Both the position numbers and the translations under genes were made by a program. Below the pieces are notes generated by a model. The model was not told the origin of the DNA, made no database searches, and saw nothing but the letters and a program-made list of their open reading frames with translations. Shown here in pieces: positions 8,688-17,569 of a DNA stretch of 64,000 nt (positions are counted from its first letter, which is position 1; the number at the start of each line of letters is the position of its first letter). The DNA is from Metabacillus litoralis (GTDB lineage Bacteria > Bacillota > Bacilli > Bacillales > Bacillaceae). The DNA lies in the NCBI RefSeq assembly GCF_020524045.1, contig NZ_JAIVKL010000008.1:186001-250000 (forward strand). The letters are read 5' to 3'.

Positions 8688-9410
8688 ATGAATGATAATC
8701 ATCGTCCTTGGCCAATTCCAAGAAAACCTTGGGTTATGAAGCAGACATGGGAACATTTACTTTTTGCACATTGGAAGATTGATTTAGATTTAATTAAACC
8801 CTATATACCAGATTCTTTAGAAATCGATACATTTAATGGGGAGGCTTGGATTGCTGTCGTCCCGTTTGACATGAGAAATATCCGTCTAAGATACCTCCCA
8901 GAAATACCATTTACTTCACGTTTTCCTGAAATTAATGTTCGAACTTACGTGACCAAAAATGGAAAACCAGGAGTATATTTTTTCAGTCTAGATGCTGCTA
9001 ATTTTTTAGCCGTACAAGTAGCCAATACTTTCTTCTATTTACCTTATTATTACGCACATATTTCATGCAGCAAAGATAAAGAAACAATAAATTATTATTC
9101 AAATAGACTTAAACAAAAAAGAAATTATGAGTTTTCTGCTTCATATAAGCCAATATCAGAAACGTTCTTTGCACAAAAGGGTACCTTAGAACACTGGTTA
9201 ACAGAAAGATACTGTTTATACACAACAAACAACAACAAATTATTCATTTCGGAAATTGCTCATGATCCATGGCCATTACAACATGCAGAAGCAACAATAA
9301 ATTGTAATACAATGATACCCATAAGTGGTTTTCAGTCCGAACAAAATAAACCATTACTTCATTATTCTAAAGGTGTCGACGTCATATTATGGGGGATAGA
9401 AAAGATCTAA
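8688..9410 (+). CDS. yqjF: YqjF-like DUF2071 protein
   Basis: 240 residues from ATG 8688, nine bases after a GGAGG motif. It shows the marks of the YqjF/DUF2071 family: N-terminal PWPIPRKPWVMKQTWEHLLFAHW split by the fold into a W/P-rich strand and helix, IPDSLEIDTFNGEAW, FPEINVRTYV, and a late HDPWPLQHAEA. The family belongs to the acetoacetate-decarboxylase-like fold group, but no reaction is established. Length is typical. It stands alone. The gap to the next gene (9411-9626) holds only a 43-codon frame at 9444-9575 without a ribosome binding site, which I do not call. Confidence 0.82.
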   Translation: MNDNHRPWPIPRKPWVMKQTWEHLLFAHWKIDLDLIKPYIPDSLEIDTFNGEAWIAVVPFDMRNIRLRYLPEIPFTSRFPEINVRTYVTKNGKPGVYFFSLDAANFLAVQVANTFFYLPYYYAHISCSKDKETINYYSNRLKQKRNYEFSASYKPISETFFAQKGTLEHWLTERYCLYTTNNNKLFISEIAHDPWPLQHAEATINCNTMIPISGFQSEQNKPLLHYSKGVDVILWGIEKI

Positions 9411-9626
9411 TAAAATCTATATGCAATTATAAAGATTATTTTTATGAATCAAATTTTAATATTGCTTTTACAAAAAGAACTTATCAGTAATAAACAAACT
9501 AGAAGGAAACAAGGTGAAAATGATTTATCATTATTAACACGAATGTTATCAGCATTTTCCTATCCTTCTTTATAAATTCGATTTTTCAAATAAAAATTTA
9601 CTACATAACATTGAAAGGTGTCCATT

Positions 9627-10391
9627 TTGAACAAAAAATTACTAATTCTAATAATCTTAATTATCATACTTGCAGGTATATCCATCAAATTTTCCGGGGT
9701 ATATCATCTAAAAGAAACTATCAGAAATAATGAGTTTTTATCTCAAATAAAAGATATATGGTTTACATATAAAGAGAATCAGTTGTTAAAGAATCGAATA
9801 GATGGTTATGAACAAGCAAAGATCGAAAAAGAGATAATTATTGCTGACACTGAAATATTAAACGAGATAAAAACTCTTGTGAATAAATACAAAAGCCATA
9901 ACCCTGTTATTGGAACGGTGATTAAAAGAGAAATAGATCCCAATAATCCTCAGGTATGGTATAACTCTCTCATAATTGATAAGGGTAAGAATGATTCGAT
10001 TAAGAAAAACATGGCAGTATTAGGCCCAGATGGTTTAGTCGGTATCATTCATAAAGTGAATGACACAACCTCTGAGGTTCAATTATTAACTAATACTGGG
10101 AGAAAGGGATTAATTCCTGCAACACTTAAAAAAGACAAATCTGTCTTTGGTATGATTGAAAAATACAATCTAGAAAAAAATCAGCTGCATTTCACTAGAA
10201 TAGACACAGAGATAGAACTTGAAATTGGTAGTATAGTTATGACTTCTGAATTAAGTATAACTTTACCAAGAGAATTGGAAATCGGAAAAATTATCGAAGT
10301 GAAAAATGATAACTTCGGTCTAACTAAGACTGCTGTAGTTGAACCTTCCTCTGATTTTACTGATATTAAATATGTAGTTATACTGCAATAG
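9627..10391 (+). CDS. Orphan MreC-like rod-shape protein
   Basis: 254 residues from TTG 9627, seven bases after AAAGGTG. One N-terminal membrane helix (LILIILIIILAGISIKF), a short coiled coil with the LLKNRIDGYEQAK stretch, then the two-beta-barrel MreC domain (GTVIKREIDPNNPQVWYNS, IDKGKNDSIKKNMAVLGPDGLVG, SEVQLLTNTG). MreC links the MreB cytoskeleton to wall synthases outside the membrane. Here no mreB or mreD lies nearby, so this is likely a second MreC-type paralogue with its own promoter. Near its 3' end the protein ends soon after the barrel, without the variable tail of many MreC proteins. Confidence 0.82.
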   Translation: MNKKLLILIILIIILAGISIKFSGVYHLKETIRNNEFLSQIKDIWFTYKENQLLKNRIDGYEQAKIEKEIIIADTEILNEIKTLVNKYKSHNPVIGTVIKREIDPNNPQVWYNSLIIDKGKNDSIKKNMAVLGPDGLVGIIHKVNDTTSEVQLLTNTGRKGLIPATLKKDKSVFGMIEKYNLEKNQLHFTRIDTEIELEIGSIVMTSELSITLPRELEIGKIIEVKNDNFGLTKTAVVEPSSDFTDIKYVVILQ

Positions 10392-10584
10392 AAAACTAGA
10401 TAACCCTCTAATTAATCACTCTTTCGAAAAGGTAGAATCTAAGAAAAGTAGTAGGTAGTGAAGAAGATTAATAAACAGTAATTCTATAAACCAAAAACAT
10501 TTTTCATATACTATAAAAATAGTGAAGTGAGCTTATGCAATGAAAGCTCAATGATTGTACATAAAATAAAGCTGTTGATTTGAA

Positions 10585-10617
10585 AATGTGATGTTTAACA
10601 AGCATCACATTTTTTAT
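10585..10617 (+). terminator. Rho-independent terminator
   Basis: Stem AATGTGATG/CATCACATT (10585-10593 with 10603-10611) with a 9-base loop and T run. It lies about 190 bases past the MreC-like stop, so it may end that transcript. The remainder of 10392-10735 shows no gene. Confidence 0.8.
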
Positions 10618-10735
10618 ATTTTCGTAAACTTTTTTTAAAAAAATCCACAAATTGTGAGAAATACAAAATTTTTAAGAAAGTCAAAAACTTTGTTTGTTTT
10701 AGAATCGTCTAATGTATGGAAGGGAGCAGATTACA

Positions 10736-11287
10736 TTGGAAGAAAGTATGACTCAAGACCTTATAACAAATGATCGAGAAATATTACTAGATGATTTAAT
10801 GGATAAATACGGAAACTCCATCTTGCAGCTTGCCTACTTCTACGTAGGTAACAAAGAGGTTGCGGAGGATCTTACACAAGAGATTTTTGTGAAATGTTAT
10901 CAAAAGTTGGATCAATATCAGAAAAAGTCTTCTATAAAAACGTGGCTTTGGAAAATTGCGATAAATCATTGTAAAGATTATCTAAGAAGTTGGCATTATA
11001 AACATATTGTTGTTTCAAATGAGCAGGATTTACATACTTCAAGTCAAGAAAATGAAGTGGAGCACCAAGTGATTCAAAAATATGAAGATGAGCAATTAGT
11101 GAAAACAGTATTTCGTTTACCAGATACATATAAAGAAGTCATCTTTTTATTTTATTTCGAGGAACGATCGATAAAAGAAATATCCAATCTGATTAACGTG
11201 AATCAAAATACAATTAAGACTAGGCTAAAGAGGGCAAAAGAAATGTTGAAAGAATGTTTGGAGGTAGAAACATGGAGGATCAGTTGA
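10736..11287 (+). CDS. ECF-type RNA polymerase sigma factor
   Basis: 183 residues from TTG 10736, nine bases after AAGGGAG. Region 2 is clear (NKEVAEDLTQEIFVKCYQ; IKTWLWKIAINHCKDYLR), and region 4 reads LPDTYKEVIFLFYFEERSIKEIS with the helix-turn-helix NQNTIKTRLKRAKEMLKE. It directs polymerase to stress or envelope promoters. The next gene overlaps the end by 16 bases, and that one in turn abuts a HAAS/FtsW-like membrane protein gene. The PadR-like and HAAS proteins therefore take the place usually held by a membrane anti-sigma factor; that reading is inference. Confidence 0.9.
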   Translation: MEESMTQDLITNDREILLDDLMDKYGNSILQLAYFYVGNKEVAEDLTQEIFVKCYQKLDQYQKKSSIKTWLWKIAINHCKDYLRSWHYKHIVVSNEQDLHTSSQENEVEHQVIQKYEDEQLVKTVFRLPDTYKEVIFLFYFEERSIKEISNLINVNQNTIKTRLKRAKEMLKECLEVETWRIS

Positions 11288-11682
11288 AACAATTTCAACA
11301 GGCAATGAAAAAAACAGTATTACAAGAGCTGAATTTTACAGAAGAACATAAAAAAAGCATTAGACAGAAAATTAAACAATCGCAAACAACGACAGAAGAA
11401 GATGTATTATTATCGTTATTTCAGCTATTAAAGCAAAAACGATCAGGTTTTGAATTAAGTAGATTAATGCGAGCAAGAGGGATAGAAAGATTTGAAAATG
11501 AAGAGGGTCTTCTATACATGTCACTACATAAATTCGAACAAAAGGGTTACTTGAATACATACTGGGAAGAACATGATGTAAAGCTTTATGAGCTTAATAA
11601 TAATGGGTTGAAATTATTAAAAAAGCTTGAAAACAAAAGCAATGTTACAGTCTACTTTCTAAAAGAAATATTTGAGAGGTAA
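11272..11682 (+). CDS. PadR-like winged-helix protein in a sigma operon
   Basis: 136 residues from ATG 11272, seven bases after GGAGG. The first 45 residues are a charged helical segment (LKQFQQAMKKTV, KKSIRQKIKQSQ) that recalls the start of small anti-sigma proteins. The rest is a PadR-like winged helix (SRLMRARGIERFENEEGLLYMSLHK split between recognition helix and wing; ending LYELNNNGLKLLKKLE). PadR proteins often neighbour HAAS-domain membrane proteins, as here. Whether it binds DNA or the sigma factor cannot be told from sequence. Confidence 0.7.
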   Translation: MEDQLKQFQQAMKKTVLQELNFTEEHKKSIRQKIKQSQTTTEEDVLLSLFQLLKQKRSGFELSRLMRARGIERFENEEGLLYMSLHKFEQKGYLNTYWEEHDVKLYELNNNGLKLLKKLENKSNVTVYFLKEIFER

Positions 11683-11687
11683 TGATC

Positions 11688-12950
11688 ATGGCTAAACTAA
11701 AAGAACAATTTCTAGCTGATGTACTGCAGTCCATTAAATCAAAAGAAGCTAAGTCAATTATATACAAGGAGTTAAATTACCATATAAACATGTCAAAGTC
11801 AGAGCTAATTTCAAAGGGAATTAGTGATAGTGAAGCTGAAGAACAAGCAATAAAGAAGATGGGTAGTCCATTAGAGCTTGGAATACACTTTAATAAACTG
11901 TATCGACCTTTATTTGATTGGAAACTTTTCGGTCTTTTCTTAATCATTATCTTAATGGGGCTTCTTCCGCACATCCATTCAAACGTTTACTCTGAAAATT
12001 TATTGATCAAACAAATCATTTATATTGTATTAGGGATTTTAGTAACAATAACAGTAATGTTTATTGATTATAGAAAGGTGAAAAGATTTGGCTGGTTTTT
12101 TCTAATCTCGGCGTTAGGTATATTGTTTGTTCTTAACTTTTTTCCTAATGCGATCATTAATGGAGTGGGCTATTTATACTTTCCTGGCTTTTTTGTTAGT
12201 GGAAATTCGCTTTATTTTATGTTTCTCGTGTTTTGGGCCTTCTATTTTTCTAAGGAAAAACCAAATTTGTACATAATAGGTGGTATCTACTTAATTTCTG
12301 TATTCTTGTTTATGAGTTTACCAAGTTTACCAGATGTATTTATCTACTCTATTTTTGTTTTTACGTTATTTTTTTGTAGCTCCATAAATAAAAAAGCTAT
12401 TTATACCACAATTGGAGTCGTATTTAGTCTAGTCATTTCGCTCGTAAGTGTCTTTTGGTTTTCTATGGAAGAATATCATAAAGATCGGTTACTTGGTTTT
12501 TTACATCCTCATGATTACTCACAAGGTGCAGGTTATATGTATATTATGTTAAAAAATTTATTATCAAAAGGTGGATGGTTTGGAAATTCAGGTCAAGAGA
12601 ATTTTGATTATGATTTAATAACAGATTTCGCTTTCGCTAATATTACCTATTATTTTGGATGGATCTTATCTGGCTTTCTTCTTGTAGCAATTTTATTACT
12701 TATATATCGATTGATCATTGTCTCAGCAGATATAAAAGATACTTTTGGGAAACAGTTAATTTTAGGAGTGTGCTCATTGCTCTCAATCCAAATTGTGTAC
12801 AACATTGGGATGATTTTTGGACTTTTTCCAATTATATCAATGTCACTTCCGTTCATTAGCTACGGACTAAACTCAACTGTTTTAAATTCTATTCTTATTG
12901 GAATCGTACTAAGCGTGTATCGAAGAAAACATTTGGTTGTTCATGTATGA
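11688..12950 (+). CDS. HAAS-domain FtsW/RodA/SpoVE-like membrane protein
   Basis: 420 residues from ATG 11688, eight bases after AGAGG (an ATG at 11682 overlaps the previous stop and is closer than ideal). Residues 1-75 form a soluble HAAS-type domain ending SEAEEQAIKKMGSPLELG. Ten or so membrane helices follow, with a SEDS-like extracellular part (GAGYMYIMLKNLLSKGGWFG) and SLPFISYGLNSTVLNSILIG, close to the SEDS signature PFISYGGSS. SEDS proteins polymerise glycan strands or act in shape and division. The third gene of the sigma/PadR operon; no partner transpeptidase gene is present. Catalytic competence is uncertain. Confidence 0.82.
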   Translation: MAKLKEQFLADVLQSIKSKEAKSIIYKELNYHINMSKSELISKGISDSEAEEQAIKKMGSPLELGIHFNKLYRPLFDWKLFGLFLIIILMGLLPHIHSNVYSENLLIKQIIYIVLGILVTITVMFIDYRKVKRFGWFFLISALGILFVLNFFPNAIINGVGYLYFPGFFVSGNSLYFMFLVFWAFYFSKEKPNLYIIGGIYLISVFLFMSLPSLPDVFIYSIFVFTLFFCSSINKKAIYTTIGVVFSLVISLVSVFWFSMEEYHKDRLLGFLHPHDYSQGAGYMYIMLKNLLSKGGWFGNSGQENFDYDLITDFAFANITYYFGWILSGFLLVAILLLIYRLIIVSADIKDTFGKQLILGVCSLLSIQIVYNIGMIFGLFPIISMSLPFISYGLNSTVLNSILIGIVLSVYRRKHLVVHV

Positions 12951-13005
12951 TGAGTTTTAAAAAATTGCGAAAAATTCTATGACTTATTTAAAATCATATA
13001 ATAAG

Positions 13006-13042
13006 AAAACGCTGTTGAATTTGAATAAACAGCGTTTTGAAA
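13006..13042. terminator. Terminator between convergent operons
   Basis: An 11-bp perfect stem AAAACGCTGTT/AACAGCGTTTT (13006-13016 with 13028-13038) with an 11-base loop; it can serve the sigma operon on the plus strand and the ABC exporter on the minus strand. Confidence 0.85.
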
Positions 13043-13081
13043 TTCAAATCCTAATTTCTCTTAATAAATAAGATAAACAAA

Positions 13082-14722
13082 TTACTCATGAATCTTTTCC
13101 CATGTAATATTGAATGCCCATTTCCATAAAATCCTCAAGAAAACAAGAGAAAGAACTACATATAGATAGATTCCATAAGGAAACAAAGTACTGATAAAGT
13201 GTAGACCAGCAAATAACGCAGCTATCACCATTAAACCGAATATAATGGCACCGTTACTATTTTGATTATATTCATCAAAAGACTCTGAAAAGGGAAGAGA
13301 TTTTTTAAGAATCGCAAAGCATATAACAGAATATAAACAGGTATTAATAAAAACAACGATAAGATCTGGCAGAATTCTTATACCAAATAATGCGATAAAT
13401 AGGACAAAAAGAATCAAGTAAACTGGTAAATATAAATTGATTAGAAACGCCTTTATTGTTCCAGTGAACAGCGGTTTTAAAGAATGAATAGGAGCTACCC
13501 TAAAAATCCACGCACCCTTATATTTACCTGAAAATTTTAGAAGTATCAAAATGGTAGGAACGATGATTAAACTAAAGTAAATAGATAAATAGGCTTTGCT
13601 TGTAGCAAGAGCATTAAAATCTGTAGAAAATCCATTCAAGATAAAAATAAAAGGAATAACAATGGAAAAACCTAAAGATGGATATACTTTTAGTTTGAAA
13701 TCTCGTTCATTTTTCATCATTAAACTAGCAAAACGAAAAAAAGTTTTCTCCTCATGAGATCGACAAATAACATTAAGAAGATATTGTCCCAGCTTATTAC
13801 GTGTTTTTTCTTTTGCTTTTCCATGATACGTAAGCTTTTGGAGGTTTTGCTCAAAAGCAGGATTGCATTTTATATAAATCAAGATCGATAAAAGAGGAAA
13901 TAAGATTCCTAAGGCTGTAAATAACAGATAAAAAGGCTGAAAAACACCATTCATGATCAATTCCATATTTGCTCCAAACCACATTGGGAAAATAAAGACT
14001 TGCCACCACTGTGGTTCAAGTGAAACGGTTAAGTCAATTATTTCAAATGAACGAACAAGTAATTGATAACCAACCATGATTGCAAGCGACAACATGATTT
14101 GAACATAGTTAATAATATCTTTTAATTTTTCACCATCAAAGAAACGTAAAATAGACAAATAGATGAGTGCTGTTAGCCCGACAACAAAAAGATCAAGTAG
14201 AATAATGTTTAAAATTGACACAAGGAAAAACAGAAATCCATTCACAAAAAGTCCAACAATTAAGGGGATTCCAACAAGCGCAATCGTTAGGAAAGATAGG
14301 TAAATAATGACATGGACCATTTTCGCCGTACTAATTGTTCTTCTATCAACAGGCTTTGGAAACAGGATATTTCGATCACGGATGTCTAACAAAACAGAAG
14401 AAAAATCGGATATCATGGATGTCATAATAAAAAAGGTGAATACACCATAAAAAATGCTCATTTGAAAAAGGTAATTTTCTCCCATGAGTAAAAAAGGAAT
14501 CATAAACAATCCAAATAACACATAAATCCATAATGATTTAATATACTGATTGCTCGTTTCTTTTTTCTTAGCATTTTGCGAGAAAATCGTAGGAACTCTT
14601 CGTCCATCCATTGTTAACTTCACTTGTAAAATTCTTCTCATGGTTTTGTAATCGATATTAAAACGATTAAAAACTCTCTCAAATCGATCCAATAGTTTCA
14701 GTGTTCGATAGTCTTTCATCAT
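13082..14722 (-). CDS. ABC exporter permease, large ABC-2-like membrane protein
   Basis: 546 residues with about eleven hydrophobic segments in two blocks (about 70-260 and 340-545) around a soluble middle region (YHGKAKEKTRNKLGQ). A soluble N-terminal stretch of about 65 residues carries DGRRVPTIFSQNAKKK. It overlaps the ATPase stop by one base, so translation is coupled. No family with known cargo was recognised; it looks like the large permeases paired with single ATPases in Bacillus (EcsB/NatB-like logic). Transport of a peptide, lipid or drug is possible. Confidence 0.75.
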   Translation of the reverse strand: MMKDYRTLKLLDRFERVFNRFNIDYKTMRRILQVKLTMDGRRVPTIFSQNAKKKETSNQYIKSLWIYVLFGLFMIPFLLMGENYLFQMSIFYGVFTFFIMTSMISDFSSVLLDIRDRNILFPKPVDRRTISTAKMVHVIIYLSFLTIALVGIPLIVGLFVNGFLFFLVSILNIILLDLFVVGLTALIYLSILRFFDGEKLKDIINYVQIMLSLAIMVGYQLLVRSFEIIDLTVSLEPQWWQVFIFPMWFGANMELIMNGVFQPFYLLFTALGILFPLLSILIYIKCNPAFEQNLQKLTYHGKAKEKTRNKLGQYLLNVICRSHEEKTFFRFASLMMKNERDFKLKVYPSLGFSIVIPFIFILNGFSTDFNALATSKAYLSIYFSLIIVPTILILLKFSGKYKGAWIFRVAPIHSLKPLFTGTIKAFLINLYLPVYLILFVLFIALFGIRILPDLIVVFINTCLYSVICFAILKKSLPFSESFDEYNQNSNGAIIFGLMVIAALFAGLHFISTLFPYGIYLYVVLSLVFLRILWKWAFNITWEKIHE

Positions 14723-15501
14723 TACATCTCCCTTACAACAGAAACAAATCGTGAAGCAAGGTCTTTATGTTCACTAAATCCAGTAAGTTGGTTAAAGATC
14801 TGTTCAAGTGAACCTTCCGTACGATCTTGTTTTAGCTCCTCAAAGGTGCCATCTGCTGCAATTCTACCATCATGTAGAAGAATAATACGGCTGCTTATTT
14901 TTTCAACCACGTCCATAATATGGGAAGAGTAGAAAATCGTTTTTCCTTGAGCAGCAAGTTGTGTCATAATTTCTTTGAAAATCATCACACTATTTGCATC
15001 CAAACCATTGATTGGTTCATCAAAAAACAAAAGATCAGGATCATGCAGCAAGCTTGAGATAATTAAAAGCTTTTGTCGCATACCTTTTGAGTAAGAAGCA
15101 ATGCGAGAATGATAGACTTCACCAATTCCGAAAAGCTCCATTAATTGTTTAGCCTTAGAGTTAGCGAGATCAAAATCGAGACCATACAATTCACCAATGA
15201 AAGTTAAATATTCACTACCAGTTAAATTATCATATAATTCGGCTATTTCAGGAACATAGCCAATTTTTCTTTTATAATCTATCTTCCCATCAGAAATATC
15301 ATGATTGAAGATGTTAATTTCACCAGAATAGTCATCTTCAATTCCTAACATAAGTTTAACAGTGGTACTTTTTCCAGCCCCGTTTGGCCCAATATATCCA
15401 ATGATTTCTCCTCTTTTTACCTGAAAAGACACATCATTTAGTACAGACTTACCACCATAACTTTTTTTTAAGTTATTGATCGATAATATTATTTCTTCCA
15501 T
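14722..15501 (-). CDS. ABC exporter ATP-binding protein
   Basis: 259 residues. Walker A GPNGAGKST, Q loop (GYVPEIAELYDNLTGSEYL), signature YSKGMRQKL, Walker B LLFFDEP and the H loop YSSHIMDVVEK are all present, so it should be active. A GGGGG motif before ATG 15501 gives the start. It is the first gene of a two-gene operon with the large permease. By domain type it is a CcmA/NatA-like exporter subunit. Confidence 0.92.
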   Translation of the reverse strand: MEEIILSINNLKKSYGGKSVLNDVSFQVKRGEIIGYIGPNGAGKSTTVKLMLGIEDDYSGEINIFNHDISDGKIDYKRKIGYVPEIAELYDNLTGSEYLTFIGELYGLDFDLANSKAKQLMELFGIGEVYHSRIASYSKGMRQKLLIISSLLHDPDLLFFDEPINGLDANSVMIFKEIMTQLAAQGKTIFYSSHIMDVVEKISSRIILLHDGRIAADGTFEELKQDRTEGSLEQIFNQLTGFSEHKDLASRFVSVVREM

Positions 15502-15787
15502 TTCTTTAATCCCCCATGTCTAAATATTTCCATTTTCTAGTGTAACATTAATCCATTTAAATACTAAAGGGGGAAAATCAAATTTAATGATACCCTTCTG
15601 CTAATTTAAACATAATTAGCAATCCATAATTTATGAACGATTAAAAATTTATTGTGGAAAAAAAATAGAAGAAAGGTAACTTATGTTAAAATATATATAA
15701 TAAAAAATAATTAATTAGATGTTATATAAGTTAAATCTAGGTCTATAAGATTATAGGTTACTATAAATGAAAGTAGGAGAGATGGGT

Positions 15788-16142
15788 GTGAAATATCTTT
15801 TGGATTTTATTTTAGCTGTATCATTGAATGGTTTTTCATATTATATCGCCAGCGTCATTCTTAGAAATGAATTAGCTCTTTGGCAAGCAAAATTATAATA
15901 GGTTTTACTGTTGTTTCGCTAGGAGCGTTAACTGAAGCCTTGAAAAGTCCAATTTGGTTAATTATTGTCGTTCCATTTCCAGTAGGAATGTTCTTATTGT
16001 ACTTATTTCTTAACGGAACTGTTTGTCAATGGTTTCTTACGTATATCATTACTTTTTCTCTTTACACAGCTATACATATACCTATGAGTTATTTTTTTAT
16101 TTCCATTCTTTAATTCCAGCATGGAAACTTTCTCGTTCTTGA
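15788..16142 (+). pseudogene. Small membrane protein gene broken by two single-base deletions
   Basis: From GTG 15788 the frame gives KYLLDFILAVSLNGFSYYIA and reaches TAA at 15895. A second frame picks up at about 15883 with ASKIIIGFTVVSLGALTEAL and runs to TAA 16111. A third supplies HSLIPAWKLSRS to TGA 16140. Adding one G in TGG-CAAGC near 15882 and one T in the T7 run at 16092-16098 restores one continuous membrane protein of about 118 residues. No homologue name is recalled with certainty. Two sequencing errors cannot be excluded; the first is not in a homopolymer, which favours real decay. Confidence 0.7.
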
Positions 16143-16338
16143 TCATAGTTGATTTAGTGGAGTGATTAATTGAAGTTTCACACAATAAAAGCGCATAGCA
16201 ACAAATCAAAATTATTTGTGTGTTATATTCTTGGTAAATTTCTAAATTTGAATGGTGTTTTTATCCAATAAATAGAAATGTGAGGATCGAAAAAGAGAAT
16301 TAGTTCATTAATAGTTTACTAAAGAATGGATGATTTTT

Positions 16339-16857
16339 ATGCGCAAATGGTACCTATTATTTATTTTTTTGATCATTTTTGCAGGTTGTGAAGCAAACAA
16401 AGTGGATAAAGACAATAACTCCATTAAATTACCTAATAACATACCTAGCTATGTGAAGAAAGAAGATATAAGAGAAATCGATTGGAGTCAAAAGGCGGTA
16501 GAATTTGATAGTGATACCGGAAGTGAAATGTTTGGCGTGAAAGATAAGGTAGGAATTATAGGGCCCATGCTAAAACCAAACCAAGTTGAAAAATGGATGT
16601 GGCATTTTTGGGGAGTTAACGAAGGGGAAATGACAGTGGTGGGCATAAACAGATCCACAACGAAGATTTATCCTATTTTAATTAACGGCCAGTCTAAGGA
16701 TGATCGATTTTGGTCGAAGGAGCTTGCTGGTGAAATTAATGGTGCTGATTACCATACACCATCAAATGTAATGATTAGTGAAGCAGGAGAATGGGCTTTT
16801 ATGGTTTATATAAACGGTGAGTTATTTGAAACGTTTGTTATGGAGGTTAGGAATTAA
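16339..16857 (+). CDS. Lipoprotein, possibly DUF4871 type
   Basis: 172 residues from ATG 16339 (ATG 16330 is also in frame). The signal peptide ends in a lipobox IIFAGC. The mature part has an aromatic-rich beta pattern (VEKWMWHFWG, WSKELAGEINGADYHTPSN, GEWAFMVYINGELFETFVMEV) that resembles DUF4871 secreted proteins of Bacillus. I am unsure of that match. It should sit on the outer face of the membrane. No operon partner; the next gene starts about 80 bases on. Confidence 0.65.
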   Translation: MRKWYLLFIFLIIFAGCEANKVDKDNNSIKLPNNIPSYVKKEDIREIDWSQKAVEFDSDTGSEMFGVKDKVGIIGPMLKPNQVEKWMWHFWGVNEGEMTVVGINRSTTKIYPILINGQSKDDRFWSKELAGEINGADYHTPSNVMISEAGEWAFMVYINGELFETFVMEVRN

Positions 16858-16936
16858 ATGAAAAATTAAAAGGGAATGTAGTAGAAGAGATTTTTTTATT
16901 CCTTCCAATTATTAAAATAAGGGTGTGTATCTAATC

Positions 16937-17407
16937 TTGAAATTTAATTCTTTTAAATTAAATGTTTTTATCATTATATTGATTCTTGGTTTTTCAATGC
17001 ATCATTTTCACAACCCTTTACACGGTAAAGATAAGGAGTCTATTGTTAAAGTAATTCATTCAATCGAAGGATATGCTGATAAACCAACAGAGATTTTAGA
17101 TATTAAAGATTTTGATGATGTAAGAGTTGTAGGATTTCTTTATAATAACAATCCAGCTTATATGACATTATACAAAAATGTGTGGGGAAATTATAAATGG
17201 AAAAGCATTGAAGTTAGAAATGATGAAACACTAAGTGCTTTTCTGCCTAGCCTTCCACAAAACATACCACCTAAAATGATGTATGTATCTACCTTTGATA
17301 ATAAACTAACAACATCAGAAGTAGATGTGAATGGACAGTTAGTAAAACAACAATTTCCTACAAATAGAGCATTTGCACCTTGGGTGGATATCCCAACACA
17401 TGATTAA
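16937..17407 (+). CDS. Secreted or membrane-anchored hypothetical protein
   Basis: 156 residues from TTG 16937, eleven bases after AAGGGTG; a GTG at 16925 overlaps that motif. An N-terminal hydrophobic stretch (LNVFIIILILGFSMHHF) is a signal or anchor. The rest is a small domain with DVRVVGFLYNNNPAYMTLYK and a YKWKSIEVRND strand, a pattern seen in several unnamed Bacillus exported proteins. No known family was recognised. Confidence 0.6.
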   Translation: MKFNSFKLNVFIIILILGFSMHHFHNPLHGKDKESIVKVIHSIEGYADKPTEILDIKDFDDVRVVGFLYNNNPAYMTLYKNVWGNYKWKSIEVRNDETLSAFLPSLPQNIPPKMMYVSTFDNKLTTSEVDVNGQLVKQQFPTNRAFAPWVDIPTHD

Positions 17408-17469
17408 AGGTGATGAAACAATTTTACATGAACATCCATGTGTAAATTCACCTTAAACATAAATGCCAA

Positions 17470-17508
17470 GAGACCTTCAAACGTTATAAATTGAAGGTCT
17501 CTATTTTA
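17470..17508. terminator. Terminator between convergent genes
   Basis: Perfect 11-bp stem GAGACCTTCAA/TTGAAGGTCTC (17470-17480 with 17491-17501) with a 10-base loop and TATTTTA tail. A second, weaker hairpin sits at 17405-17455. Confidence 0.85.
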
Positions 17509-17569
17509 TGAAAAATTCACTTTCGCTTCATCTATTTTTTTCAACGGGCATTTAACATCTCTAACTTGT

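Noticed and set aside
9444-9575. 43-codon frame between the YqjF-like and MreC-like genes
   Set aside because: No ribosome binding site and no hydrophobic or conserved pattern.
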